Assembly (NCBI GenBank): GCA_002633025.1
Contig: NMRB01000002.1
Location: 652,856-716,855, forward strand
Source: Notospermus geniculatus
Lineage: Eukaryota > Nemertea > Pilidiophora > Heteronemertea > Lineidae
DNA length: 64,000 bases
Reading direction: 5' to 3'
Part shown: piece by piece, positions 1 through 10,699 of the stretch
Position numbering within the stretch: position 1 is the stretch's first letter
How the letters are laid out: every line of letters begins with the position of its first letter
Notes under the pieces: generated by a model
The model's input: only the letters and a program-made list of their open reading frames with translations
Database searches by the model: none
Told to the model about the DNA's origin: nothing
Translations under genes and position numbers: made by a program

Positions 1-3000
1 AAGCAGTCCTAGCCATGGTGACGCTGAACGTCGTTGATTACTCACAAAGAGTCGCATTGACACTCCTACAATAAGGGAGAGCTGCTTGTTCTTATGGTAA
101 CCTCCCTCCCTCGGCAGAGTAACCAGATAGCCACTAGCTTAGGGGAGAAGGCTCCGGTTTCCCCTGGCTTCGTTGGGTTATCAGTCTCATCTGCCTTCAG
201 ACGTATCTTGTTCTTTCAGAGTGGCGGAGGATATGCATCACAAATGAGATGTTTGGAGGCGTCTCTCGTCACGTTTGAGGACGAAGGTGAGAATAGATAA
301 CTGTATAGACTAGACCATCACGGCTTTGGTGCATGCGTACCTACAAAACCAAACAGCAGCCTTATTTAGATTTGGGCTAGGTGGTGAAACAAGAATGCCG
401 TACTTTCACATCGGAAGAGGTCAACACGTGTTCAGGCTCGGCCCACTTGATATTAACTTTATGTAGTGGATTTATAAGTGATTCGGATGGTGAATTATAA
501 GTGAATCCTTTGATGGTCCAATGTATTGTATTAAGTTAACCTATGGCAGATATCCAACATAGAGCACGAAAAACGACACACAAAATGACCAATGGCAAGC
601 AGAGATTTTGGATAGCCAATAAGCATATTGGTCAATTTCACACATTACTTGGAGGCTCCAATTGCTTAGCCTTCACTCACTGCTGGTACTCTCTGAACGA
701 CTTGTAGGATCGAGAAGTAGATGTACATGACGGGTGATCGAGTGCAGTTTTTCATGTGATCTATCCTGCAGAAGTCAACAAACGCATGAGACATACCCTA
801 AACGAGTACCAGTGACTACGAACAACTGGTAGGGTGTGCACATAACCATTCAGACGAGTAAATTGCTGCCCTCTGGCTCGTCAAGAACTACATAACTCTG
901 ACGATTTACCATGTTTATGGCGTAGGTTAGTCGTGGCCAGCGTGGGCTGCCGAGCACAACTAGTATTTAACCAAAGACAATGTGTACATGTACTTTGACG
1001 GATGATCTTGCAAGTAAAAAGCATTTTCCGTCCCCAAGATGCTATCATAAGGAATAATGGCGTCGTAGAATTGGTTTGGCGATCGGCAAGACGTCGCTAA
1101 TGCGAATACCGGTACCTTAAACTAATGTACCCAGCTGACACATTACAGGTATTTACTCTTCTCAATACTCTATGGTCGTGTCAATTTTTCTCAAAAGAAA
1201 ATATCGTTTTCTGCCTTTCGATGTTTGTAGTTCTTGGCATAAATTGAATGATCGACTTATAAGGATCGAGATGATGATACTATGTGAGTACAATGGCAAG
1301 GGTTTAGTTCCTGGACGAAATCAAATGCTTTTCTAGTGTCAAGGACGTATTAACAGGATGGTATTACGACTAATGTAGGTACCCGCCAGTTTGAAGTTTC
1401 TTTTAGTACGGTATTATCTATCTTTCAGTTCTTGGACCGAGCCTCGAACCACTGAGCCAGCATTGGAGCCAAGCAAGTTCTATACACTCTCAAACTCATT
1501 TACATTATTGTCAATTTTCTGGAGAGCTCGTTGCCGAGCAATGATTTTAAGTCTACATGCATCTTACCCACGATCAAATACTTATAGTCTGACGGTTAGA
1601 AAAAACTTAAAAATCTATTCAGCCCCAGTGTAATTAAAGGCGTACTCGAGAAAGTAGATTTTATTACTTTCAACTCTAATCGATGTGCATCTTTTAAACG
1701 TTAAGATGTTAACAATCACCACTCGAGAATTTCAGATGGGAACTCTGTCGAATTCTCCGTCTAATTATATTGCTAAGTAGAGATATGAAGGGCACGGGTG
1801 CATATGATGACGCTTATTAGCGTGGTAAACTGTACAGTGCACGGAGGGCTTGTTGCAGATACTGGACTGATTTTTTAATACATGCACGTGTGTACATGTA
1901 CATGTACGTACATGTCAGATTTTTTGAAGATGGGGATTTGGCCTAGTGGTTTAAGGCGTGTGCCCCTGAGTGCTGGCGATTGTTGCCATATGCGAGGGTT
2001 CGTGGGTTCGATCCTGGTAGGAAGCAATGTCTTTCACCTTAGAAACCCGATTTCTATTTCATATACATGTCAGATTAGATACAAAAAAACGTGCGGGAAA
2101 TTCTACGCCGTGCAGCCAAATATACATGTATATGCAAATGTGAGATCATGGACGTACATGTACATGTGTACTATGACATTCGGCATCAGGTCGTTTACCT
2201 ACAGAGGTAGGCCTACACCCATACTGCCTCGAATATCCAGAGTTGTAGAATACATGGAAAATACCATTCACGGATTGGATTCTGGTGATATTTGGCGTAC
2301 ACCTGAAAAACTAGGATTAGGAGACCTAGGTTGTAAAGGTGGGCGGAACAGACCTTTCATGGATCAATCTTCAAGCAGGCATCGGGTTTGGGGACGAAAA
2401 AATGTCTTTTGTACCATCTCACTTTGTTAAGGAACTCCGAGCGGAAACATGTCTTCCTTTGAGACGAGCAACATAACCGCGGGTGTATTTTTAATTACTA
2501 TCACCTGCATTCAGTAAGAAGTATCCTGATTGATTTCGGATACTCGCCTTTTTCCTTTCGGCAGGAGCGATAATCAGGCAGGCAAGAATGGTTTAAAGGA
2601 AGCCGGATCCGAGACAAGACTCGCGTTCCATCGAGATTTATGCCGATGGCGACGCCTTCATCGCCACGGCCATATTGGAGTTTGTCTTTTCGTCAAATTT
2701 TAACGACGACAACGACGACAAAACCTGACGGGCGGTATCTGTAGAGAAAGTAGTAATGAAGTTGTGAATTGACAGATGCATGCTATCTTGTTCACTTTTT
2801 CTCGCAATGTCGGAATATATCTACTATTTTTCTCCACTCATTTCAGCAAACAACGCAGTCAACGATGAAAAGAATCTCTCACCCGTCGTCTGTTATATTG
2901 ACCGCGGACCTCATTATGCAGACTGAGATTAGTATTGGCCACAGCTTTGCAAATTCACACCACTGTGCTGGGTTTAGGAACACATTGCAAAAAGGCGACC

Positions 3001-3460
3001 AGTTGAAATACCATAGGAGCCGTCGAGTGTATGATTCTATATTATCGGCCATGCAGGCATCCCCTGTGCTCATATGTCAAATCTATCGAACGCCTTCGGA
3101 GAGAGGACTGACGACCACTCGGATGATATTAATCACACTCGGATCGAAAGATTGACGGCTTGACCTCAGCTGGGTCAGGGATCGTTGTCCTGTATCAACT
3201 GTCCACTCAACTAAAATACCATTGCTTATTCATCGTTTAGACGGGTGTCCGCCATCTTGGATTTCCTGCAAATTGCACATGCGCGTTATGTTTGGTGGGC
3301 AAATTCAGATCTCACGACCAATCACACGATTCGATTTGCCTACCAGATAAGTGCGCACGCACAAGTTCTCCGTTAAAACCAAGATGGTGGGGGGGTCGTC
3401 GAAGCGATGAATATCGTCGTCTACACCCCCAAGTCCCGCTTTCGGACATCGACGTGGAGC
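1..3460. other. non-coding region, no supported gene
   Basis: No open frame here shows family similarity or convincing exon structure. The longest frame (1,882-2,430) crosses a tRNA-like remnant and alternating TACATG simple sequence, so I treat it as chance. The segment is AT-rich with scattered TACATGTA and TAGGCC motifs. Confidence 0.6.
1932..2026 (+). repeat. tRNA-derived SINE-like remnant
   Basis: An A-box-like TGGCCTAGTGG is followed by a D-stem partner (GCCT pairs with AGGC), a TGGC/GCCA variable-arm hairpin, and a B-box-like GGTTCGATCC about 60 bases later. The acceptor ends do not pair and the T-stem is poor. It is therefore not a working tRNA gene; a SINE head or decayed tRNA fits better. 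Confidence 0.35.
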
Positions 3461-3912
3461 AGATCTATCGCAAGCCGTCCCTGCCATAAATCCACCATAC
3501 TGTAATTATTTACTAGATCGTGCTAGTAAATATTTTCTACCATGGTAGTATTTAATTCTTACCTAGGTATAATGATTTACTACCATGGTAGTATTTTAAT
3601 TCTTACCTCGGTAATAATGATTTACTACCTAGTACATGTAGGCCTATTTATTTCTTACCTAGGCCTACATATAGGTAATAATGATTTACTACCATGGTGG
3701 TATTTAATTCTTACCTAGGTAATAATTCGTACTTCGGAAAACGGAAGAACGAATTCTTACCTAGGTAATAATTCGTACTTCGGAAAACGGAAGCACGAAT
3801 TATTACCGAGGTAAGAATTATTTACTACCATGGTAGAAAATATTTACTAGCATGGTAGTTAATAATTACAGCATGGTGGATTTATGGCAGGGACGGCTTG
3901 CGATACAGATCT
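3461..3912. mobile_element. foldback element (MITE-like) with internal repeats
   Basis: The ends are long inverted repeats of about 50 bp: AGATCTATCGCAAGCCG at the left matches, reversed, CGGCTTGCGATACAGATCT at the right, and the match continues through GCCGTCCCTGCCATAAATCC. The interior is built from repeated ACTACCATGGTAGT and TTCTTACCTAGGTAATA units, themselves palindromic. No coding capacity, so a non-autonomous element is inferred. Confidence 0.75.
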
Positions 3913-5426
3913 AGAGAGAGTGCATCTTTGTACATCTCTTCCTTTTGCTAGAGTTGCATGGAAAGCTGCAGAACGAAAGGACGTCAACTCCAAGCGTGGG
4001 GCAGAGCAAAAGATGGGTTAATTCATTATTTTAAGACGACGGAAACCAACGGGCTGTCCCCATCAATACTTCATACTCATCAAGTGAGATTATTAACCGC
4101 CGATGTTGACGTATTCAAACGTAATGAAACGTACTTGGATGTGTCCCTATATGAAATAGATGAATTAGAAGTGTACACAGACTTACTATCGCTTTCTGTG
4201 TGAAGTAAACACTGGTTTAACGGGCATCTATGGATTTGCCTCGTGAAGGCACCACTGAATATTTAATTATTGCTGTATGTTGCCAGGACGATAGAGGAAA
4301 CGCTATCTTGAGTGTGACATCTTTTTTTTAATTAAGAAAATCCGTTTCCTCAAAGCTGTTAGTCCGGTTTCTGGCTTCATTACATTAAGAACAAAACGAT
4401 CCGTTGGTGAGTGACTTGTACGTGTAAATCAAGTTTGTTTTGTTGTTGGACATCAACATTTGCTCTAGCCAACGACACCACATGAAAACCGTTGAAAGAA
4501 ATTTCGGGTTTTCTCCTTCAACCAGTAAGGGCATATTGGATGGCGATGCGTGGGCACTTGATCGAACACAATATTCTAAAGGAAATGAAAAACAGTTGGA
4601 TCAATTGCCCTGGATCGCGTACAGCCCAACGCCATACAAGTGCTTTTTAGAAGAAGCCTCTTGAAATTCATCAAGAATGGGTAATTCGAGCTACAGTATA
4701 TGATTATACAGCGCATGCGCTTTTTCGCCATCACCCTCGCCGACGTTTGGCTGAAGGTCACTGAACTCACTGAAGACTGTGAACAAGATGTTCATTCTCA
4801 CAACTTTAAAGGACTTCGATAGCGTTTGAAGTCTTATTCGTTCTGCTTTCTTTATGTTCCGCGATCAATGGAAATTTTTTATGCACAGCGTTCATAATGA
4901 AAGCGTTTTTTAATAAAGAATGTGCTTAAAATGTAATGCTTATAGTGTGAGACGTCAGTTTGCCTTATTCCTCATAGATGTCGCTCTTTCTGGCGATTCT
5001 GAGGTATCTGTTGGCGTGATTGACTGGTAGCCTTTTCTGATTGAAGGCAGCCAAGCTAAAACTTCAAGGACCAATATTGAGATCTTATTGATTTAATAAC
5101 ATTTAAATCACACGTAACACAATACAGGATGATTTTGATTGATCTTAATGGGTTCACACATGAGAATTATTCCACGCAAAGAGTTTTATGGAAACTCAAG
5201 TGGACTTGCCTACAACGTCAGTTGGTATTTCCATAAAAATGCGGCTTTTCAGAACTTGTTTTATACCCCAAGGTTGTAGAGTGCGTGTATGAATATGAGA
5301 AGAATTTAGAATACCGAATATTGTTGACAAAAGGTTTCAGTCTACACACATTAAGAGCATGCATACACAAATATTTACATCATGTTCATGAATATAATGC
5401 AGGCCATTTTAATGATTGAGATGATT
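3913..5426. other. non-coding region
   Basis: Only short frames without recognisable family similarity or exon borders are present. Nothing else is supported. Confidence 0.5.
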
Positions 5427-5544
5427 GGGTCATATGAATAAAGACTAGCAAATGCTTTTACTTCAAATTTGAACGGCATTGCCTAGTGCATTTGTATTGC
5501 AAAATTCAAGTAAAAGCATTTACTAGTCTTTATTCATATGACCC
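5427..5544. mobile_element. 118-bp MITE, TCATATGAATAAAG family
   Basis: Terminal inverted repeats of about 35 bp start GGGTCATATGAATAAAGACT and end in its reverse complement, enclosing a core of about 45 bp. A second copy lies at 54,299-54,414 in an LRRC49 intron, and a diverged relative at 35,015-35,128 in a GCN1 intron. Non-autonomous, no coding capacity. Confidence 0.8.
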
Positions 5545-5697
5545 ATTGTCCTAGTGGCCATGTCAGAACATTTCCGGAGATAATGTTAAAGTTGTGGAAA
5601 TTCTAGGCTGGTTTCGGTCTTTGTCGCGCCACTGTGACAGTATTGGAGACGAAAGGAGAAGTGTCATGTCCACACGACGAACTCGGTCAACGAATAC

Positions 5698-5825
5698 TTC
5701 AATTAGGCCTCAGTGGCTAAGATATTGCTTGACATCAGTCGTTGGAGGTGGAGGACCCGGGTTCGAGTCTCCTCCGGCCGGGTTGTTTATCATTTTTTAT
5801 TTTTTATTTTATTTTATTGCATTTT
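5698..5825 (+). repeat. tRNA-derived SINE-like element
   Basis: A tRNA-like head (A-box-like AGGCCTCAGTGG, B-box-like GGGTTCGAGTCTCC) is followed by a T/A-rich tail of about 45 bases at 5,780-5,825. The acceptor stem does not pair. The head-plus-tail arrangement suits a short tRNA-derived SINE. Confidence 0.45.
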
Positions 5826-5951
5826 TTATCATTTGACGATAAAATACAATATTTCGACCTTCCCAAACATTTGAAGGTGATCTAAAGTGCTGGCCTGCTA
5901 CCAAAGCAATGTTTATCAGAAGTCGCTCACAGAATGTCCGTACTTCAATCC

Positions 5952-5986
5952 TTGGAGGAATTATACTGTCAGTATAATTCCTCCAA
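5952..5986. repeat. 35-bp near-perfect palindrome
   Basis: Two perfect 17-bp arms (TTGGAGGAATTATACTG and its reverse complement) are separated by one base. It could be a foldback remnant or a cruciform site. No gene touches it. Confidence 0.85.
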
Positions 5987-6754
5987 GTTCAATCGGTTAC
6001 CGACGTTGGGAAGCGATTGTCCTGAAAAATGTTCACATTCCTCTGGTTGTGTTTAAATACATGCTTAGGCCAATATGTGATGTAGAGCCTACTGCGCTAT
6101 TACCTACGGTTGATTCAGCTTGAAAAGACTCAGTATGATGTAGGCTATATAATCGTGTTTTTTGAAAGACTTTGTATATTGTAGATTTATCCTAGAGTAT
6201 TGCTACGCCACCTGGACTTACGTCATCATACCAATAAACTACAGAAACTGCTCCTTCGAAAATCGCTATGCGGTTAAAGATTCAATCGACCTAAACTTGC
6301 TTCCGTCACATGATATTTGCTTTCAAAAAGAACTTCGAATATAAATATTCTGTTATCGATTCTGATTGATCTATACCTTCGTTTCAAACATGATCCTAAA
6401 TAAAACACAGACTTACCGAATGAACTTATTTTTTTTAGGAAGTGTCTTGAATATCGTATGATAATCCAGACAAGTGAATGAGCAAAGCGATAAAAGTTAC
6501 GCTAAACTTCACAAGTTTTGCCGCAATCCCTGAGAGAATTACAAGTCATCACACGGTGTTGGAGCGAGTCAATATGAACCGTTTATGAAAAGCTTATGGA
6601 CTCGATGTTCTGGGGAGGTATGTATCGTTGGTCTTTAAAACATTGGGCCAGGCATATTTTCCCTCGAATAGCAGATAATGTGATTTTGTTATGCCCAAGT
6701 CAATCAAATATAGCCATTTAATGAGCGCATTTAGCTTTACCAGTTGCTTATATA

Positions 6755-7109
6755 GTTGCGCTTCCACTACAAAAAAAGCCGGTATTTGTCCGCTCTTATT
6801 CTGCTTCCATTACAGAATTGCCGGGTTTAAAAAGTCCGGTTCTATTAAGTGCGGATCTATTTAGTTCGGATAGCATAGCCGATCATACTCCGAATCTAGA
6901 TGCGGATAAATTTTGTAGTGGAATGGCAATAACACCGGATCTATTTGTAGTATTATGCTCGGCTACAGGTGGCTCCACGGTCGCTTGCGACTGTGCATGA
7001 CCTATCCAAACTAAATAGATCCGCACTTAATAGAACCGGACTTATTAAACCCGGCAATTCTGTAATGGAAGCAGAACAAGAGCGGCTTTTTTTGTAGTGG
7101 AAGCGCAAC
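6755..7109. mobile_element. 355-bp foldback element
   Basis: Ends are inverted copies beginning GTTGCGCTTCCACTAC and reading through AAAAAAAGCCG. The inverted repeat extends about 100 bp inward, through GCCGGGTTTAAAAAGTCCGG and TGCGGATCTATTTAG. No coding capacity; the superfamily is uncertain because flanking duplications are imperfect. Confidence 0.7.
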
Positions 7110-8421
7110 TTATGTAAATGTCAAATAAACTGTTAAATTCCATATTAAATATTTTCCGTTTGATTACGTAACTTTCCTGGCGATTTTGTCTTTTTTGACT
7201 GAGTCGCACTTAACAATGTGAGTTAAGGCTCAGCTGGGGGAAGTGCTCAAAAAAACGAGTCAAGCTGGACGGAAACTTCTTTCCCCCGTCTAGAACTAAA
7301 GAAGGATTACGTGTCGGGCTTTCAACGATTTGGTCATTGATTTCACCAACAATCAATTTTCAATTTCTCTTATGATGGAGGCCCAATGACGTAAGATTAC
7401 TCTTCCAATTGTCACTCAGCATCAGCCATGGGTGGAACAAAATCTATCGCCCAATAGCTGTATGTCAGAGAGAGTGTTCTTTTCAATATGGTAAAGGAAA
7501 CTATCGAAGAACGGTCCCGATCTCTAAACAAATTTAACAACTTCTCTAAACATAACAACTTTGTAAAAATCAACTTAATGCTTAAATTAGCATTATATAA
7601 AAAAGGAACAGTATGCAAGTCAAATCAACGTTATCAGATCCGACTGCCATCGATGACACAAACATGAAGGCCGCCACATGGTTTTCCCAATAGATGGAAC
7701 CAACTTCTGGAACGCTGTGGTTATCAATCGGCCGAAGAGAGTCGCGCAAAACAAATCACAACGGCCTGTACAATGCATCAGAAAGCTTCAATACATAGGC
7801 CTATTGAGTATTTCTCGAGCCAGTATATGTATTGTGAAATTCTTGCTGATAATGCATTCATCCTTTCGAATATCGTGTGACACGGGTCAGAGATTTGCAG
7901 ATATTTTCAATTCTTTAGTAGCTCCATTGGGCGGGACGAGTGAAGGCTATGGTCTAAATATCACATAGTCTTGAGCGAAATCTCACTAGTATTCAGTCAA
8001 GCTGTGTGGGGTTTTGATCCATCAGCATGCTCGAGATTTGCGCTGTAATGGCTGCCTAGTGATCATGGTTACCAATACACTAAATAGGCAAAGCAGTGGT
8101 AATGGCGGACATGTGTAGGTGATGATTTGAGAAACACGTACGATTGCAACGGTTGCTGTAACGAACAGGAAGGAGAAGATTCGAGGTTGAGTTGTTCAAC
8201 GATAAGGCCTGAATACAAGTGGATCCGATACTCGATTGCCCACACAGCTTCGTAGTGCCGCCGAATAATGTAACTACGCATTTGCTTGGGGAGAAGAGTC
8301 ATCTTGTCATTACACAGTGAACGTACTTGCGAAAGGAGAAACGACGGTAGGGTGACGATATACTTACGTTTCTGTAACACATTGTATAAGTGTATTCTAG
8401 AAACTGACAAAAGCCAGAAAT
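7110..8421. other. non-coding region
   Basis: No recognisable exon or repeat was seen. Short frames on both strands lack family similarity. Confidence 0.45.
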
Positions 8422-8742
8422 ATGAATAGGCAATTGCGATTTGAGCCTTATGGTATGGCTGAGATCCCTGATAGTACAATGGAAAATGACAATACCGTTA
8501 ACGACGAACAAGATGCTGCAATTAAAAGGCAGAAGAAGAAACTGAAGAAGACCATGCAGAAGGATACCGAGGAGACGATACTGCAGATCCTAAGGGCTCT
8601 AAGTAATAAGGTCCAGGCAAACACTGCAGCACTGCAGAGACTGTCATTAGGGATTCAGCACGGGAATGTCATGGTGACGACGACGGATATAACTGGTTTC
8701 GGGCCAGACAAACCCAATACCTGGTTGACGAGGGCGGAGAGG
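8422..8742 (+). CDS. candidate first coding exon of a Cys-less pLGIC gene
   Basis: This open frame of 107 codons starts at ATG 8,422 (or in-frame ATG 8,455) and ends in phase 0 at a good donor, AGG|GTGAGT. The product is charged, with a Lys-rich helix followed by ILRALSNKVQANTAALQ. That stretch resembles TELLRSLSSVVHLNTGQLL in exon 1 of the pLGIC-like gene at 28.4 kb, which also ends in phase 0 after Arg (AGG|GTAAGT). I therefore infer a paralogous first exon. It may belong to the gene resuming at 22,925, whose 5' part lies in an N gap, or to a lost paralogue. No signal peptide is visible. The similarity is short, so the call is tentative. Confidence 0.4.
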
Positions 8743-9672
8743 GTGAGTTGCACAAATTATTACATTACGTATAGTTCTCAGACTGAAGAAAAATGATTTC
8801 ATCGACATGTTGACCTCACTTATATTGCCAGATTCCTGTATTAGCAACATTTACATGTATGTGCTGAAAAAAACAAGTTTGGGCTGAAATGAATCCCTTA
8901 ATACTTGGCGTTCAAAGGTTCTTTTTAAGAGAAAAATAAATCATTTAGTCACGTTAACGAAACATTTCGAAACATAAGAACCCTGGTCCACCATTACAAA
9001 GGCTCTTCTACCAATTACAGGACGATAGTGTAGTAGACAGAATGGATCACTTGTACAGACACAACGTGAGTTAACTGATTGATGTGTATGACACGTCTGT
9101 TCGTCACGATAGTCTGCTTTCCATCACATTATAACGTTTCGGTTTGAGCACAGAGCATATTGGTTATTGGTCTGCCTTTCACCATTTTCTGTTTAGCTGC
9201 ATGTTCGTCTAACACTCTCCACACACGATTTTGATTCACTGCATGCCAATGATTTCGTAACAAACTCGGTGAAGATGATTTTGTACATAAAACTTAACAC
9301 CTCTTCGGCCAATGTTTCAAGGACATCGCTTTGACAACGACCGGTACTGATCCACCTTTTGATTAGCCGCCTACGGCTTTGTTTAGGCCTACAACGATAT
9401 CACTGTTATTATTGCTACCAGAAGAGGTAGAGAACAACTGGCTTACACCATCCCTTTACGTCTACGAGGCCAGTCCAGTCATTTTTAGGCTCATCCCGCT
9501 CGAAATCATTATGAAGAGGATTATTGCATATTTCGTCGATCGATGGCTCAGCTTATACCCGTTGATAACCAGGCCATTGTGGCCAGGACTTGAGACATAT
9601 CATTGTATTGCAAATTTCCTCAGGATTATGGCTTCTTGCTGATTAGCTATACATGTATAGGCCTACAGCTTA
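8743..9672. other. non-coding region, possibly intronic
   Basis: Nothing recognisable was found. If the 8,422 exon joins the gene at 22.9 kb, this is the start of a 14-kb intron. Confidence 0.4.
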
Positions 9673-9826
9673 AGCCGCCCATACACGGCGCAATATTATT
9701 GCACAATATGGGGCCCAAATGGGTGGTCGTGTGCTTCTAGCATGATAATTAGAAGAAAGATTGACAATAGTATTGCCCATTGTGATCCTCATATTGTGCA
9801 ATAATATTGATCGTGTATGGGCAGCT
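9673..9826. mobile_element. Harbinger-like MITE with TTA target duplication
   Basis: Inverted ends AGCCGCCCATACACG... and ...CGTGTATGGGCAGCT run about 37 bp and include CAATATTATTGCACAATATG. The element is flanked on both sides by TTA (9,670-9,672 and 9,827-9,829). A three-base TTA/TAA duplication is typical of PIF/Harbinger elements. 154 bp, no coding capacity. Confidence 0.75.
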
Positions 9827-10133
9827 TTATCCGTAGTTCTGTTCATTCTTTGAAAGCGTCAGCCGTGACGCCAGGAATGTGTCTTTCATCGTAGGCCTTG
9901 CACACCCTTCTGGCGAACCTCTGTTCAGATGACACCGAATCGGCTCTTCTGATGACACAACCACTGGTCAGTTCTCGGTACACGACCAAACCTTTGTGGG
10001 ACAGTAGGCCTACAACTCTCGATAGCGCAATCATCGAATCCTGCCTCAGCGTCTGCACCGATCTGATGACCGATGATCTATTGTATCTGAACACACAAAA
10101 CAGCCAAAATGCCTACCCCCCCCCCCCCCCCCC

Positions 10134-10410
10134 NNNNNNNNNNNNNNNNNNNNNNNNNNNNNNNNNNNNNNNNNNNNNNNNNNNNNNNNNNNNNNNNNNN
10201 NNNNNNNNNNNNNNNNNNNNNNNNNNNNNNNNNNNNNNNNNNNNNNNNNNNNNNNNNNNNNNNNNNNNNNNNNNNNNNNNNNNNNNNNNNNNNNNNNNNN
10301 NNNNNNNNNNNNNNNNNNNNNNNNNNNNNNNNNNNNNNNNNNNNNNNNNNNNNNNNNNNNNNNNNNNNNNNNNNNNNNNNNNNNNNNNNNNNNNNNNNNN
10401 NNNNNNNNNN
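10134..10410. other. assembly gap (277 N)
   Basis: A run of Ns directly follows a poly-C tract (10,116-10,133). The homopolymer probably stopped the read. The next sequence is the upstream region of the first TRPV-like copy. Confidence 0.99.
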
Positions 10411-10699
10411 TGCAATTCCCTTTTCCGTTCGATCTAGTTTATTTACTTCCGTTCACACGGCGGAAGCCATTTTTCTGACATTTACTGAAAGTGTCACGAA
10501 TCGATCTTACCACTTACTAAAAAAACAAATCAAACAGCGTCATACCATGACTGCCCTGTAAATATAATCAAACCAGTCTTCTGTTTGCTTAGTTTAATGT
10601 GTTCTTCAATAACAGCAGCTCTGCCACATAGAACGAGTGACTGTCAAGAACGCTAGTTGTGCATCGATAGCGATACGGTAGAACCGTGAACGTCACTTA

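Noticed and set aside
1932-2026. Functional tRNA gene
   Set aside because: D-stem and boxes are present but the acceptor stem does not pair and the T-stem is poor; the same holds for 5,698 and 59,507.
1882-2430. 182-codon open frame on the plus strand
   Set aside because: It crosses TACATG simple sequence and a tRNA-like remnant, shows no family similarity and has no exon support.
3958-4203. 81-codon frame on the plus strand
   Set aside because: Acidic and exon-like in composition, but no recognised family, no splice context and no neighbour supporting it.
9898-10561. Open frames spanning the first N gap
   Set aside because: They are mostly unknown residues created by Ns and poly-C; no real coding evidence.
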